A stretch of DNA of 64,000 nucleotides from Sphingomonas aracearum (GCF_003345355.1 NZ_QQNB01000001.1:186001-250000), one strand, 5' to 3'. Shown: positions 48,555 through 58,724, counted from the first letter of the stretch. A program made the numbers and translations. Notes: generated by a model from the sequence alone, not told the origin.

Positions 48555-50933
48555 TCAGCTGCGCTGCGGCAGGGCGTAGGCGACCACGCTGTCGCCCGCC
48601 GGCGTTTCCATGAAATGGTGGCCGCCGGCGAAGATCACCAGATATTCGCGGCCACCCTGCTCGTAGACGATCGGGGTCGCCTGCCCGCCGGCGGGCAGCG
48701 CCGCGGACCACACGGTCTTGCCCGTGCGCATGTCGATCGCCCGGATCAAGTCATCCGTCGCCGCGGCGATGAAGATCAGCCCTCCCCCCGTCACCACGGA
48801 GCCGCCATTGTTCGGCGTGCCGATATGGAACGGCAGGTAGGATGGGATGCCGAACGGACCGTTCTTGCGCGCGGTGCCGAAGGGGCGATCCCAGATCGTC
48901 TTGCCGGTGGCCAGGTCGATCGCGCGGATGCCGCCATAAGGAGGCTTCTTGCAGAGCAGGCCCGTCAGCTTCAGCCGCCAGCCGGCGTTGACGCTGATCG
49001 CATAGGGCGCGTTCCATTGCGGATCGATCGAGTGCGAGGTCGACGACGCCTTGCCCGGCGTCATGAAGCGCGGCAGCACGCCCTCCTTGGTCGCCTCGTT
49101 GCGCGCGATCAGCTTCACGTAGTTCGGCATGTCGTTGTAGTTGGCGATCATCACGCCGCGGTTCGGATCGACGGACACGCCACCCCAGTCGCTGCCGCCG
49201 TTATAGCCCGGATATTCCACGCTGTGCCGGTCGGCGCTTGGCGGGGTGTAGAAGCCGCGATAATCGGCCTTCCGGAACTGGATGCGGCAGAGCATCTGGT
49301 CGAGCGGGGACATGCCCCACATGTCCGCTTCGCGCAGGTTCGGCTTGCGCAGCGAGTGCCACAGCGAGCCGATCTGGGTGGGTGCGCGCTCCTGCGGCTC
49401 CACGCCGCCGCCCGGCGCCTTGATGGTGCCGATCGGGGTGATCGGCCGGCCGGTCGCGCGATCGAGGATGTAGAAATCGCCCTGCTTGGACGGCACGATG
49501 ATCGCCGGCGTGCCCTTATAGTCGATCAGCGTGGGCTGGCTGCCGAAATCATAGTCCCAGACGTCCTTCCTGACCGCCTGGAACGTCCAGCGCGGCTTGC
49601 CGGTGGTCACGTCTAGCGCGACCAGCGACGTAGCGTACTTGTTCTCCTCCGGCGTGCGACGGGCGCTGAGATAATCGACCGCGGCGTTGCCCATCGGCAG
49701 GTAGACGAGGCCGAGTTGCTCGTCGCCGCTGGAGGTGGTCCACATGTTGGGCGTGCCACGGGTCCAGGTCTGGCCGGCGGGCGGATAGCCGTTCCACTCC
49801 GGATGCGTCATGTCCCAGGCGAAGCGCAGGCGGCCGGTGACCGCATCGAAGCCCTGGATCACGCCCGAAGGCGCCGTGGTGGTCTGGCCATCGAGGATCT
49901 GGTGCCCGACGACGGCGATGCCGCGCACAATGGTGGGCGCCGAGTTGATCGAGGCATAGCCGGGATACACCTCGCCCATGCCGATCTTGGTATCGACCTG
50001 GCCGTTGGAGCCGAAATCCGCACAGGCGCGGCCGGTAAGCGCGTCCACCGCGATCAGGCGGGAATCGAGCGTTCCCTCCAGGATGCGCTGCGCACAAGGC
50101 TGGTCGGCCGAAGCCCCGGGAACGCGGTAATAGTCCACCCCGCGGCAGGCGGTGGTGTACGGGATCCACTTGTCCGGCACCTTGGGATCATAGCGCCACT
50201 TCTGCTGGCCGGTCGCCGCGTCCATCGCCACGATCACGTTCTTGGCCGTGCAGGTATAAAGGAGACTGCCGATCTTCAGCGGCGTGTTCTCCGTGCCGTA
50301 GAGCTTGGAGAATTGCGGATCGGTAGGGGTGCCGCCGGTGTGCGTTTCCCACACCTTTTCCAGCGTGCCGACATTGTCTGCGTTGATCTGGTTGAGCGGC
50401 GAGAAGTGCCGGGCGGCATAGGTGCCGGCATAGCTCGGCCAGTCGGCGCCGGTGCTCTGGCCGGAGGGGTCGGCCATGCCCTGCGAGTTGGGCGCGGGCA
50501 GTGCGGCGACGGCAACGTCTTGCGTTCCCAGGATGGTGAAGCTGACGGCGGTCACCACCAGAAAGGCGGCGATCGCGCCCAGCGCCCCGCGCCAGCGCAG
50601 CGGGCTGTCCTGCAAGGTAGGAACAACCAGGAAGACGAGGATGAGCAGCACCAATGGCGCAATCGTCCACGGGATCAGCCCCCATGGGTCGGCGCCGTTC
50701 TCCGCCACGCCCCACAGGACCGACAGCAATACGGTGGCCGTATAAAGCCACGCGCCGGCGATCCGGCCACGCAGCAGAAGCACGCCGCTGGCCAGCAGGC
50801 CAAGCCCCGCCACAAGATAGTAGAGGGAGCCGCCCAGCACCGCCAGATAGCCTCCTCCCCCGACCAGAACGAGGCCGATAACGGCGAGGATCAGGCCGAC
50901 GATGGTCGCTGGCCAGCTGCGGCGTTTGGGCAT
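48555..50933 (-). CDS. Membrane-bound PQQ-dependent glucose-type dehydrogenase
   Basis: 792 residues from the ATG at 50933 (AAAGGGATTGCGC upstream). Five N-terminal membrane helices fill residues 10-140, followed by an eight-bladed PQQ propeller facing the periplasm (DWPSYAGTYAARHFSPLNQIN, GVDYY, ATDDLIRAIDMRTGKTVW). This layout is that of glucose/quinate/shikimate dehydrogenases that feed electrons to ubiquinone. No PQQ synthesis gene is present in the window, so cofactor source is unknown. Glucose, quinate or another polyol cannot be decided. Confidence 0.9.
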   Translation of the reverse strand: MPKRRSWPATIVGLILAVIGLVLVGGGGYLAVLGGSLYYLVAGLGLLASGVLLLRGRIAGAWLYTATVLLSVLWGVAENGADPWGLIPWTIAPLVLLILVFLVVPTLQDSPLRWRGALGAIAAFLVVTAVSFTILGTQDVAVAALPAPNSQGMADPSGQSTGADWPSYAGTYAARHFSPLNQINADNVGTLEKVWETHTGGTPTDPQFSKLYGTENTPLKIGSLLYTCTAKNVIVAMDAATGQQKWRYDPKVPDKWIPYTTACRGVDYYRVPGASADQPCAQRILEGTLDSRLIAVDALTGRACADFGSNGQVDTKIGMGEVYPGYASINSAPTIVRGIAVVGHQILDGQTTTAPSGVIQGFDAVTGRLRFAWDMTHPEWNGYPPAGQTWTRGTPNMWTTSSGDEQLGLVYLPMGNAAVDYLSARRTPEENKYATSLVALDVTTGKPRWTFQAVRKDVWDYDFGSQPTLIDYKGTPAIIVPSKQGDFYILDRATGRPITPIGTIKAPGGGVEPQERAPTQIGSLWHSLRKPNLREADMWGMSPLDQMLCRIQFRKADYRGFYTPPSADRHSVEYPGYNGGSDWGGVSVDPNRGVMIANYNDMPNYVKLIARNEATKEGVLPRFMTPGKASSTSHSIDPQWNAPYAISVNAGWRLKLTGLLCKKPPYGGIRAIDLATGKTIWDRPFGTARKNGPFGIPSYLPFHIGTPNNGGSVVTGGGLIFIAAATDDLIRAIDMRTGKTVWSAALPAGGQATPIVYEQGGREYLVIFAGGHHFMETPAGDSVVAYALPQRS

Positions 50934-51100
50934 GCGCAATCCCTTTGCGATATTGTTGTAACTCCCTGACGAGCAAACGGTGCCCCGCAGGCGGTTGTTC
51001 CGAACGCATGCGGCAATCGGGGTTGCACTTCTTGCACTCCACGCTGCTGGCGGGGCTCGCAACCTGCCGCTATGCCCGGAGCAGAAACAAGGAGATACGG

Positions 51101-52507
51101 ATGCGTTGGTCGTTGCTGCCGCTGTTGATCGCCCTTCCCGCCGCGGCGCATGCGCAGGCGCTGTCACCGGCGGAAGCGGCGCAGGTGGACAGGATCGTCA
51201 CGGAAGCGCTGGCGCAGAGCGGCACGCCCTCCGCGTCGATCGCGATCGTTCGCGGCGGCCGGCTTGCCTATGCCAAGGCCTATGGCAAGCAATCGGAGAC
51301 GGTGCGCACGGCCCTCACCGATGCGCCGTACCAGATCGCCTCCGTTTCCAAGCAGTTCACCGCCGCGGCACTGCTGCTGCTGGAGGATGAGGGCAAGCTG
51401 AGCCTGGACGACACCGTGGCGAAATACGTGCCCGGAATCACCGGCGGCGATCGCATCACGCTGCGCCAGTTGCTGAGCCATACGTCGGGCCTGCAGGACT
51501 ATTGGCCGCAGGATTACAGCTTCAAGGCCATGTCCACACCCGTCACGCCGCAGGGCATCGTCGACCGTTGGGCGAAAAAGCCACTGGACTTCCAGCCGGG
51601 CGAGCAGTGGCAATATTCGAACACCGGCTATGTTGTCGCCGGGATGATCGTGGAGAAGGTGTCCGGCCAGCCGCTGCTGGACTTCCTCAACGCCCGCATC
51701 TTCAGGCCGCTGGGCATCACCGCCTATGACCAGGATCTCGCGATCGGGCCGAAGTTCCCGCAAGGCTATGGCCGCGCCGCGCTGGGGCCGCTGCGGCCTG
51801 TCACGCCGGCGGCACGGGGCTGGCTCTATGCCGCCGGCGAACTGTCGATGAGCGCGTCGGATCTCGCCAAATGGGACATCGCGCGCATCAATCGCACGGT
51901 GCTGCCGGCCGACGACTGGTTGATGCAGGAAACCGCGGTGAAGCTCAACAACGGCACCGACACGGGCTACGGCCTCGGCGTCACCGTGGGGAGGGGCGCC
52001 GGCCGCAAGATGATCGAGCATTCGGGCGAGGCAGTGGGCTTCCTGTCCGAGAACATCGTCTTCCCGGACGACAAGGCGGCGGTGGTCGTCCTCACCAACA
52101 CCTGGTCGAGCGGGACCTACCGCGTTCTCGCGCAGAAGCTGGTGCCGGTCGCGCTGCCGGGCACCTCCGCCGCAGCCGGCGACCCGGCCGATGCCGCCAG
52201 CCTCGCCAAGGTGAGGACGGTCTTTGCGCAGCTGCAGGCCGGGCAGCTCGATCGCAGCCTGCTGACGGAAGACGCGAACTTCTATTTCGATACGCAGAAC
52301 CGCGCCGATTTCCGCACCAGCCTCGCCCCGCTCGGCGCGCCCAGGGAGATCGTGGCCATAGGCAAGCCGAGCCTGCGCGGTGGGTTCGTCTCGCGCCGCT
52401 TCCGGGCGAACTATCCCGATCGCGCGCTGAACGTATCGACCTTCTTCGAACCCGGCGCGAACGGCCGGATCGAGCAGTTCCTCGTCACCGCGGCGGACGC
52501 GCAATGA
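51101..52507 (+). CDS. Beta-lactamase-like serine hydrolase, exported
   Basis: 468 residues from the ATG at 51101, after AAGGAGATACGG. Signal peptide, then a class C/DD-peptidase fold: catalytic SxxK in SVSK (Ser81, Lys84), YSN in QWQYSNTGYVV, and HSG in MIEHSGEAVGF replacing KTG. A smaller domain of about 110 residues follows (from DAASLAKVRTVF), likely NTF2-like. Members cleave esters, peptides or peptidoglycan stem; the role here is not known. The stop overlaps the second M17 gene. Confidence 0.85.
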   Translation: MRWSLLPLLIALPAAAHAQALSPAEAAQVDRIVTEALAQSGTPSASIAIVRGGRLAYAKAYGKQSETVRTALTDAPYQIASVSKQFTAAALLLLEDEGKLSLDDTVAKYVPGITGGDRITLRQLLSHTSGLQDYWPQDYSFKAMSTPVTPQGIVDRWAKKPLDFQPGEQWQYSNTGYVVAGMIVEKVSGQPLLDFLNARIFRPLGITAYDQDLAIGPKFPQGYGRAALGPLRPVTPAARGWLYAAGELSMSASDLAKWDIARINRTVLPADDWLMQETAVKLNNGTDTGYGLGVTVGRGAGRKMIEHSGEAVGFLSENIVFPDDKAAVVVLTNTWSSGTYRVLAQKLVPVALPGTSAAAGDPADAASLAKVRTVFAQLQAGQLDRSLLTEDANFYFDTQNRADFRTSLAPLGAPREIVAIGKPSLRGGFVSRRFRANYPDRALNVSTFFEPGANGRIEQFLVTAADAQ

Positions 52508-53886
52508 TCGACTTCTCGGCCCTTCTCCAGCCGGATCGCAGGCAGGCCGCACGGCTGATCCACGTCGTCCATCCCGACGACTGGCAGCAATGGCTCGCCA
52601 CCCAGCCGCCCCGCGTGCGTACCGCCGTGGCTGCGCACAAGCTGACCGGCAAGGCCGGCAACCGGGCGGTCCTGCCGGGAGAGGCGGCCGATGACTGGTC
52701 GATGCTGCTGGTGTGCGACGAGGATGCCTCCTCGCCGTGGAAGATCGCATCCCTGGGCGAGCAACTGCCGGAAGGCACGTACCGGCTGGCCAGCGGCGAG
52801 CCGGGTGCGGCGATGCTCGGCTGGATGCTCGCGCAATACCGGTTCGAGCGGTATCGCAAGGGCAAGCCCCAAGGCCCGCGCGTTCTCCTGACCGGCGAGC
52901 CTGCCCGCATCGAGGAGATGGTCCGCCTCGCCGAGGCGACCGCCAAGGTTCGCGACCTCGTCAACACGCCCGCCCTCGATTGCGGACCGGCCGAGCTGGA
53001 GGCGGAGGCAGAGGCGCTGGCGGGGCGACATGGCGCGACGCTGACCGTCACGCGCGGCGATGCGCTGGCGCAGGGCTATCCGATGATCCACGCGGTGGGA
53101 CAGGCGGCCGCGCGCGGTCGCGAGCCGCGCCTGCTGGAGATCGAGTGGGGCGACCCGGCGCATCCGCGCGTCGCGATCGTCGGCAAGGGGGTCTGCTTCG
53201 ACACCGGCGGGCTGGACCTGAAGCCCTCGGCGGCGATGCGGCTGATGAAGAAGGACATGGGCGGCGCCGCGCACGCCCTCGCGCTGGCCGGCCTGGTGAT
53301 GGCCGCGCGATTGAAGCTTCGCCTGCACCTGCTGGTTCCGGCCGTGGAGAACAGCGTCTCGTCCGCCAGCTTCCGCCCCGGAGACGTGCTGCGCACGCGC
53401 AAGGGGCTGACGGTGGAGAACACCAACACCGATGCCGAGGGCCGGCTGATCCTGGGCGATGCCCTGACCCGGGCGGGCGAGCTGGCGCCGGAGCTGATAC
53501 TCGATTTCGCCACCCTGACCGGCGCCGCGCGCGTGGCGGTGGGCCCGGACCTCCCGGCCACTTTCGTGCAGGACGAGGCGCTTGCCGCCGATCTGCTGGC
53601 AGCCGGCACGTCGGTCGGGGACCCGCTGTGGCGACTGCCATTGTGGGACGGCTATGAGGACATGCTGAAGTCCGACGTGGCCGATCTCGTCAACGCGCCG
53701 GAGGGCGGCTTTGCCGGCGCGGTCACCGCCGCGCTCTTTCTCCGCCGCTTCGTGGCGAAAGACACGCGCTGGGCGCACTTCGACACCTTCGCCTGGCGCC
53801 CCGCCGCCAAGCCCGGGCGGCCGAAGGGCGGCGACGCCATGGGCCTGCGCGCCGCCTGGTCGGTGCTGAAGGCGCGATACGCCTGA
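52504..53886 (+). CDS. Second M17 leucyl aminopeptidase family protein
   Basis: 460 residues beginning in the four-base overlap with the serine hydrolase. The metal site is complete: VGKGVCFDTGGLDLKP, MKKDMGGAAHALAL, NTDAEGRLILGDAL. The N-terminal domain differs strongly from PepA (LLQPDRRQAARLIHVVH), as in the short M17 subgroup. It should cleave N-terminal amino acids in the cytoplasm. Paired with an exported hydrolase, it may take part in peptide salvage; this is inference. Confidence 0.9.
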   Translation: MIDFSALLQPDRRQAARLIHVVHPDDWQQWLATQPPRVRTAVAAHKLTGKAGNRAVLPGEAADDWSMLLVCDEDASSPWKIASLGEQLPEGTYRLASGEPGAAMLGWMLAQYRFERYRKGKPQGPRVLLTGEPARIEEMVRLAEATAKVRDLVNTPALDCGPAELEAEAEALAGRHGATLTVTRGDALAQGYPMIHAVGQAAARGREPRLLEIEWGDPAHPRVAIVGKGVCFDTGGLDLKPSAAMRLMKKDMGGAAHALALAGLVMAARLKLRLHLLVPAVENSVSSASFRPGDVLRTRKGLTVENTNTDAEGRLILGDALTRAGELAPELILDFATLTGAARVAVGPDLPATFVQDEALAADLLAAGTSVGDPLWRLPLWDGYEDMLKSDVADLVNAPEGGFAGAVTAALFLRRFVAKDTRWAHFDTFAWRPAAKPGRPKGGDAMGLRAAWSVLKARYA

Positions 53887-53910
53887 ACGGCGGGATTGCG
53901 GCGCGGGTAA

Positions 53911-54660
53911 TCAGGCCAGCGCCGCACCCGCCGCGATGATCGGCGCGAACTTCGCCGCGGTGAGGCTGGCGCCGCCCACCAGCGCGCCGTCGACATCGCC
54001 CGCCGCCAGCAGTTCGCCTGCATTGTCGCCGGTGACCGAGCCGCCATAGAGCAGCCGTACGCCATCGGCCGCGTCGCCGATCAGCTCGTGCAACCTCGCG
54101 CGGATGGCGCCGTGCATCGCCGCCACGTCCTCCACCGTTGGCGTGCGGCCGGTGCCGATCGCCCAGATCGGCTCATAAGCGATCGAGAGCCATTCGCCGC
54201 TCGCATCCGCCGGCAGCGAACCCGCGAGCTGCTCCGTCACCACCGCTTCCGCGCGCCCGGCGTCACGATCGGCAAGCTGCTCGCCGACGCACAGGATCGC
54301 GCCCAGCCCGCAGCGGTGCAGCGCCTCGGCCTTGGCCCGAACCTCGGCATCCGTCTCGTGCTGGTCGCAGCGGCGCTCGCTATGGCCGACGATGGAGAAG
54401 CGCGCGCCGGCCTCGCGGATCATGCCGGCGGAGATGCAGCCGGTATGCGGGCCCTTGTCCACCGCGTGCACATCCTGCGCGCCGATCGGCAGCTCGGGTA
54501 CCTGCTCCGCGGCAAGGCCGATCAACGTCGCCGGCAGGGCGATGGCGACGTCCACGGCGACGTGTGCGCGCGCGGCTTCCGCGATCCCGCGCAGCTCGCT
54601 GATGCTGTTCCGCCCGCCGTTCATCTTCCAGTTACCCGCGATCAGCTTGCGTCGAGCCAT
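53911..54660 (-). CDS. tpiA: Triosephosphate isomerase
   Basis: 249 residues. AGNWKMN with the active Lys, GHSERR with the electrophilic His, AYEPIWAIGTG with the catalytic Glu, and the phosphate loop YGGSVTGDN are all intact. It interconverts glyceraldehyde 3-phosphate and dihydroxyacetone phosphate. Convergent with the M17 gene, divergent from ppiD with about 120 bases between. Confidence 0.97.
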   Translation of the reverse strand: MARRKLIAGNWKMNGGRNSISELRGIAEAARAHVAVDVAIALPATLIGLAAEQVPELPIGAQDVHAVDKGPHTGCISAGMIREAGARFSIVGHSERRCDQHETDAEVRAKAEALHRCGLGAILCVGEQLADRDAGRAEAVVTEQLAGSLPADASGEWLSIAYEPIWAIGTGRTPTVEDVAAMHGAIRARLHELIGDAADGVRLLYGGSVTGDNAGELLAAGDVDGALVGGASLTAAKFAPIIAAGAALA

Positions 54661-54781
54661 GTTTCTCCCCCGTTCCTGGCGGCCGGGATAGCCGATCGCG
54701 CGCGCGGCACAAGCTTGCTCCCCTGCCCACCTGTCCCTAAAGCGGCCGGCATCCAGTGTTCCATTCGGACGTCCGCCTTCC

Positions 54782-56728
54782 ATGCTCAGCTTTTTCCGCC
54801 GCCTGATCCATTCCAAGGCCGGCCTGGTCATCACCTTCGGGGTGCTGGCGGTGATCGCGCTCGCGTTCGCGGCCGGCGACGTGACCGGACTGGGCCATGG
54901 CGGCGGGAGCGTGACCGGCGACAACGTGGCGAGCGTCGGCAACGAGAAGATCGGCGCGGCCGAGCTGCGCGAGCGCACGCAGCGCGAGCTGGACAGCTTC
55001 CGCCAGCAGCAGCCCGGGCTCGACATGGTGCAGTTCGTTACCCAGGGCGGCCTGGACGGCACGCTGGAGCGCGTCATCAACCAGGTCGCGCTGCAGGAGT
55101 TCGGGCAGGACCAGGGCATGGTCGTCAGCAAGGCGGCGGTGGACGCGCAGATCGCCGCCATTCCCGCCTTCCAGGGGCCGGACGGCAAGTTCAGCCCGAC
55201 CGCCTATCAGCGCCTGCTCGCCGAGCGGCGCCTCACCGATGCCGGCATCCGCAGCGACATCACCCGCGACATCATGGCGCAGCAGATCGTCGCGCCGCAG
55301 ATCGGCGCCTCTCAGGTCGCCCGCGCGGTGGCGCTGCCCTATGCCTCGCTGCTGCTGGAAAAGCGCCAGGGCAGCATCGCCTTCGTGCCGGACAGTGCAG
55401 GCGACACCGGCCCGGCGCCCACCGAGGCGGAGGTCGCCGCCTTCTACAACCGCAACCGCGCCCGGTACATGGTGCCGGAACGTCGCGTTGTCCGCTATGC
55501 GCTGGTCACGCCGGCCGCGATCAAGGACAAGGCCGTGCCCACGGAGGCGGAGATCGCCGCCGCCTACAAGGCCCAGGCGGCGCGATATGCCGGGGGCGAG
55601 AAGCGCACGGTCAGCCAGGTGATCGTTGCCGATCAGAAGGCGGCGCAGGCGCTGGTCGCCAAGGTGAAGGGCGGCATGCCCATCGCCGATGCGGCACGGG
55701 CGGCGGGGCTGGAGCCGGCCACGCTGACGGTGGACAAGGCAGGCCTTGCCGCGCAGTCCTCGACCGAGATCGCCAATGCCGCGTTCGGTGCGACGCAGGG
55801 ATCGGTGCTCGGCCCGCTCAAGGCGCCGCTTGGCTTTGCCGTCCTCCGCGTCGATGCGATCACGCAGGAAAAGGGCAGGCCCCTGGCGGAGGCCCGCGCG
55901 GAGATCGTGCCCGCGCTAACGCAGCAGAAGACCCAGGCGGCGTTGGTTGCCGTGCAGGACGCCCTGAACGAGGCGATCGGCAACAATGCCACCTTCGCCG
56001 AGCTGGTGTCCGACCAGAAGCTCACTGCCCAGACCACGCCCGCCCTCGCCGCCAACGGCAGCGATCCGGAAAATGCCGCCTTCAAGCCTGCACCGGAGAT
56101 CCTGCCGGTGTTGTCGGCCGCGTTCCAGGCCGAGCAGGGCGACGATCCGCAGCTTGTGCAGACCGCCCAGGACGGCAGCTTCGCGGTGGTCGCGCTCGAT
56201 CGGGTGGTGCCGGCCGCTCCCCGTCCGCTGGCGCAGGTTCGCGACACGGTGACGCGCGACTTCCGGCTGGAGCGGGCGCATGTTGCCGCGCGCAAGATTG
56301 CCGCGGCGGTGCTTTCCGCTGCGCAGAAGGGCACGCCGCTTGAACAGGCCGTGCGGGCAGCCGACAGCAATCTGCCGGCGGTGAAGCCGCTGCGCGCCAG
56401 CCGCGCGCAGCTGTTCGCCAACCGTGCCGGTGCCCCCCCGGCACTTACTCTGTTGTTCAGCATGGTGCAGGGCAGCGTGCGCGTGATCGAAGCGCCGCAG
56501 CAGGGCGGCTGGATGGTGGTCAAGCTCGAGCAGGTCCAGAAGGCCGATGCGAAGAACTCGCCGGGCGTGATCGCCGCGGTGCGCCAGGATCTGGCCCGCT
56601 CCGCCGGTCGCGAATATGTGCAGCAGCTTACCCGCGCGATCCGCAACGAGGTGGGCGTGAAGAAGAATGACGGGGTGATCGCCAGCGTGCGCGCGCAGCT
56701 GCTCGGCCAGGAAAACGGCCAGCCCTGA
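54782..56728 (+). CDS. ppiD: PpiD-like membrane-anchored folding factor
   Basis: 648 residues. One N-terminal membrane helix (LVITFGVLAVIALAFAAG), then a SurA-like N domain (NVASVGNEKIGAAELRERTQREL) and parvulin-like central domains (AALVAKVKGGMPIADAARAAG, LGPLKAPLGFAVLRVD). The bulk is periplasmic and helps nascent secreted proteins fold near SecYEG. trpE follows after one base, so its transcript starts at or before ppiD. Confidence 0.9.
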   Translation: MLSFFRRLIHSKAGLVITFGVLAVIALAFAAGDVTGLGHGGGSVTGDNVASVGNEKIGAAELRERTQRELDSFRQQQPGLDMVQFVTQGGLDGTLERVINQVALQEFGQDQGMVVSKAAVDAQIAAIPAFQGPDGKFSPTAYQRLLAERRLTDAGIRSDITRDIMAQQIVAPQIGASQVARAVALPYASLLLEKRQGSIAFVPDSAGDTGPAPTEAEVAAFYNRNRARYMVPERRVVRYALVTPAAIKDKAVPTEAEIAAAYKAQAARYAGGEKRTVSQVIVADQKAAQALVAKVKGGMPIADAARAAGLEPATLTVDKAGLAAQSSTEIANAAFGATQGSVLGPLKAPLGFAVLRVDAITQEKGRPLAEARAEIVPALTQQKTQAALVAVQDALNEAIGNNATFAELVSDQKLTAQTTPALAANGSDPENAAFKPAPEILPVLSAAFQAEQGDDPQLVQTAQDGSFAVVALDRVVPAAPRPLAQVRDTVTRDFRLERAHVAARKIAAAVLSAAQKGTPLEQAVRAADSNLPAVKPLRASRAQLFANRAGAPPALTLLFSMVQGSVRVIEAPQQGGWMVVKLEQVQKADAKNSPGVIAAVRQDLARSAGREYVQQLTRAIRNEVGVKKNDGVIASVRAQLLGQENGQP

Positions 56729-56729
56729 C

Positions 56730-58229
56730 GTGAACGACCCGCGCGAAGCCCTGGCTGCCGGCCGCCCGGCGCTCGTCTGGCGGCGGCAGGTGGCCGATAC
56801 CGAAACCCCGGTCGCCGCCGCGCTCAAGCTGATCGAGCCCGGCCGGGGCGATTTCCTCCTGGAGTCGGTGGAGGGCGGCGAGACGCGCGGACGGCACAGC
56901 CTGATCGGCCTGGCGCCCGACCTCGTCTTCCGGGCCTCCGGCGACGCCGCCGAGGTCAACCGCGAGTGGCTGACCGACCGCGACACGTTCGTGCCCGCCG
57001 AGGGCGGGGCGCTGGCCGCCTTGCGTGCGCTGGTCGCCGAGTGCCGGATGGACGTGCCCGCCGAGCTTCCGCGCGCGCTGGCCTGCCTTGTCGGCTATTT
57101 CGGGTATGAGACGGTCGGGCTGGTGGAACGTCTGGCGCGGCCCGCCCCCAATCCGATCGACGTGCCGGACATGATGTTCGTGCGTCCCACCGTGATCCTG
57201 ATCTTCGATCGGCTCGCGGACGCGCTGTTTCTGGTTGCACCCGCCTGGCCCGACGCGCGGCGCACGCCCGACGAGATCGTGTCGGCCGCGCAGGAGCGTC
57301 TGGACGCGGTTGCGGCGCGCCTCGCCAGTGCCGCCCTGCCCCCGCCGGCCCGGCTCGACGCCGCACCCTATATCGCGCTCGAGCCGAAGCTCGCGCCGGG
57401 CAGGTACGGCGAGATGGTGGCGGCAGCGAAGGACTATATCGTTGCCGGGGACATCTTCCAGGTCGTCCTTGCCCAGCGCTTCACCGCTCCCTTTCCGCTT
57501 CCGGCCATCGAGCTCTACCGTTCACTCCGGCGGATCAATCCGTCGCCTTTCCTCTACCATCTCGATCTTCCCGGGTTCAGCCTGGCGGGTTCCAGCCCCG
57601 AGATCCTGGTGCGGGTGCGCGATGGCGAGGTGACCATTCGCCCGATCGCCGGCACCCGCCCGCGCGGCCGCACCGGCGCCGAGGATGAGGCCAACCGGAC
57701 GAGCCTGCTTGCGGACCCGAAGGAGCGGGCCGAGCACCTGATGCTCCTCGACCTCGGCCGCAACGACGTGGGCCGCGTGTCCGAAGCCGGCAGCGTGCGG
57801 GTGACCGACAGCTACACGGTGGAGCTGTACAGCCACGTCATGCACATCGTCTCCAACGTGGTCGGGCGGCTGGACGCGGCGAACCACGATGCGCTCGACG
57901 CGCTGTTCGCCGGCTTTCCCGCCGGCACGGTGAGCGGCGCGCCCAAGGTGCGGGCATGCCAGATCATCGCGGAGCTGGAGCCCGAGACACGCGGCGCCTA
58001 TGCCGGATGCGTTGGCTATTTCTCGCCGGACGGCTCCATGGACAGCTGCATCGTGCTGCGCACCGCCGTGGTGAAGGACGGCACCATGCACGTGCAGGCA
58101 GGGGCCGGCATCGTGGCCGACAGCGACCCGGCCTATGAGCAGCGGGAATGCGAGGCGAAGGCGGGCGCGCTTTTGGCCGCCGCGCGGGAAGCTCTTTCTC
58201 GCGCCACCAGCGCCGGTTACGGCCAGTAG
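56730..58229 (+). CDS. trpE: Anthranilate synthase component I
   Basis: 499 residues starting with GTG one base after ppiD. The feedback region LLESVEGGETRGRHSLIG is followed by the chorismate-binding core (FSLAGSSPEILVRV, IAGTRPRGRT, NDVGRVS, SGAPKVRA). It makes anthranilate from chorismate with TrpG. Unusually it is separated from trpG by about 610 bases holding a secreted protein gene on the other strand. No leader peptide attenuator fits in the one-base gap. Confidence 0.97.
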   Translation: MNDPREALAAGRPALVWRRQVADTETPVAAALKLIEPGRGDFLLESVEGGETRGRHSLIGLAPDLVFRASGDAAEVNREWLTDRDTFVPAEGGALAALRALVAECRMDVPAELPRALACLVGYFGYETVGLVERLARPAPNPIDVPDMMFVRPTVILIFDRLADALFLVAPAWPDARRTPDEIVSAAQERLDAVAARLASAALPPPARLDAAPYIALEPKLAPGRYGEMVAAAKDYIVAGDIFQVVLAQRFTAPFPLPAIELYRSLRRINPSPFLYHLDLPGFSLAGSSPEILVRVRDGEVTIRPIAGTRPRGRTGAEDEANRTSLLADPKERAEHLMLLDLGRNDVGRVSEAGSVRVTDSYTVELYSHVMHIVSNVVGRLDAANHDALDALFAGFPAGTVSGAPKVRACQIIAELEPETRGAYAGCVGYFSPDGSMDSCIVLRTAVVKDGTMHVQAGAGIVADSDPAYEQRECEAKAGALLAAAREALSRATSAGYGQ

Positions 58230-58231
58230 CA

Positions 58232-58254
58232 GCCGCCCTGCGAAAGCGGGCGGC
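58232..58254 (+). terminator. Hairpin after trpE
   Basis: GCCGCCC (58232-58238) pairs with GGGCGGC (58248-58254), extended by GC on each side of a GAAA loop. It is three bases after the trpE stop. Confidence 0.6.
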
Positions 58255-58295
58255 CGGTTTGAGCCGCCCTCTTGGTTGTCAGCAGGTAGCCCGCT

Positions 58296-58724
58296 TTACG
58301 GTCGGGCGTTCTCGATGCGGGCGTTGCGCTTCGCGTCCGCCGCATCGCGCAGCAGCCGCTGCACGCAACCCGTCTGGCCGCCGCTGCCCACGGGCGAGCA
58401 GGTGTTGGGAAGGCCGCCGGCTTCTCGCCCGACCTGATCGATCGTTTCGGCGCGATTGACCCAGCTCTGCTTTTCCGCCGAGGTCGGCTCCGTGTTGCGG
58501 AGCGGCTGGGGAATGCGAAATTGCTCGTCCGGGTCCACGGTGCTGCACACCACGACCTCGTCCGCGCTGCCCTTCGGACAGGCCTGGCCCGGCGTCAGCT
58601 GCACGCTGCGGATGCGCTGCGGCGGCTGGCCGCTTTCCGCCTGGCTGTTACGTGCCTGCCCTGCCTGGGCGCCGGCGAGCGCCGGGGTTGCGAGAAGAAC
58701 GGCGGCGGCGAGAAGGCGATGCAT
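58296..58724 (-). CDS. Small secreted protein, unknown function (142 aa)
   Basis: 142 residues from the ATG at 58724, with AGGAGACACAAG directly upstream; the frame is open to 58862 but that part would overlap trpG. Signal peptide (LLAAAVLLATPALAGAQ), then a soluble domain with Cys in GQACPKG, VVCST, NTCSPV and GCVQ, perhaps two disulphides. DEQFRIPQPLR is a conserved-looking phrase. No named family. Lies between trpE and trpG on the opposite strand, divergent from trpG. Confidence 0.78.
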   Translation of the reverse strand: MHRLLAAAVLLATPALAGAQAGQARNSQAESGQPPQRIRSVQLTPGQACPKGSADEVVVCSTVDPDEQFRIPQPLRNTEPTSAEKQSWVNRAETIDQVGREAGGLPNTCSPVGSGGQTGCVQRLLRDAADAKRNARIENARP

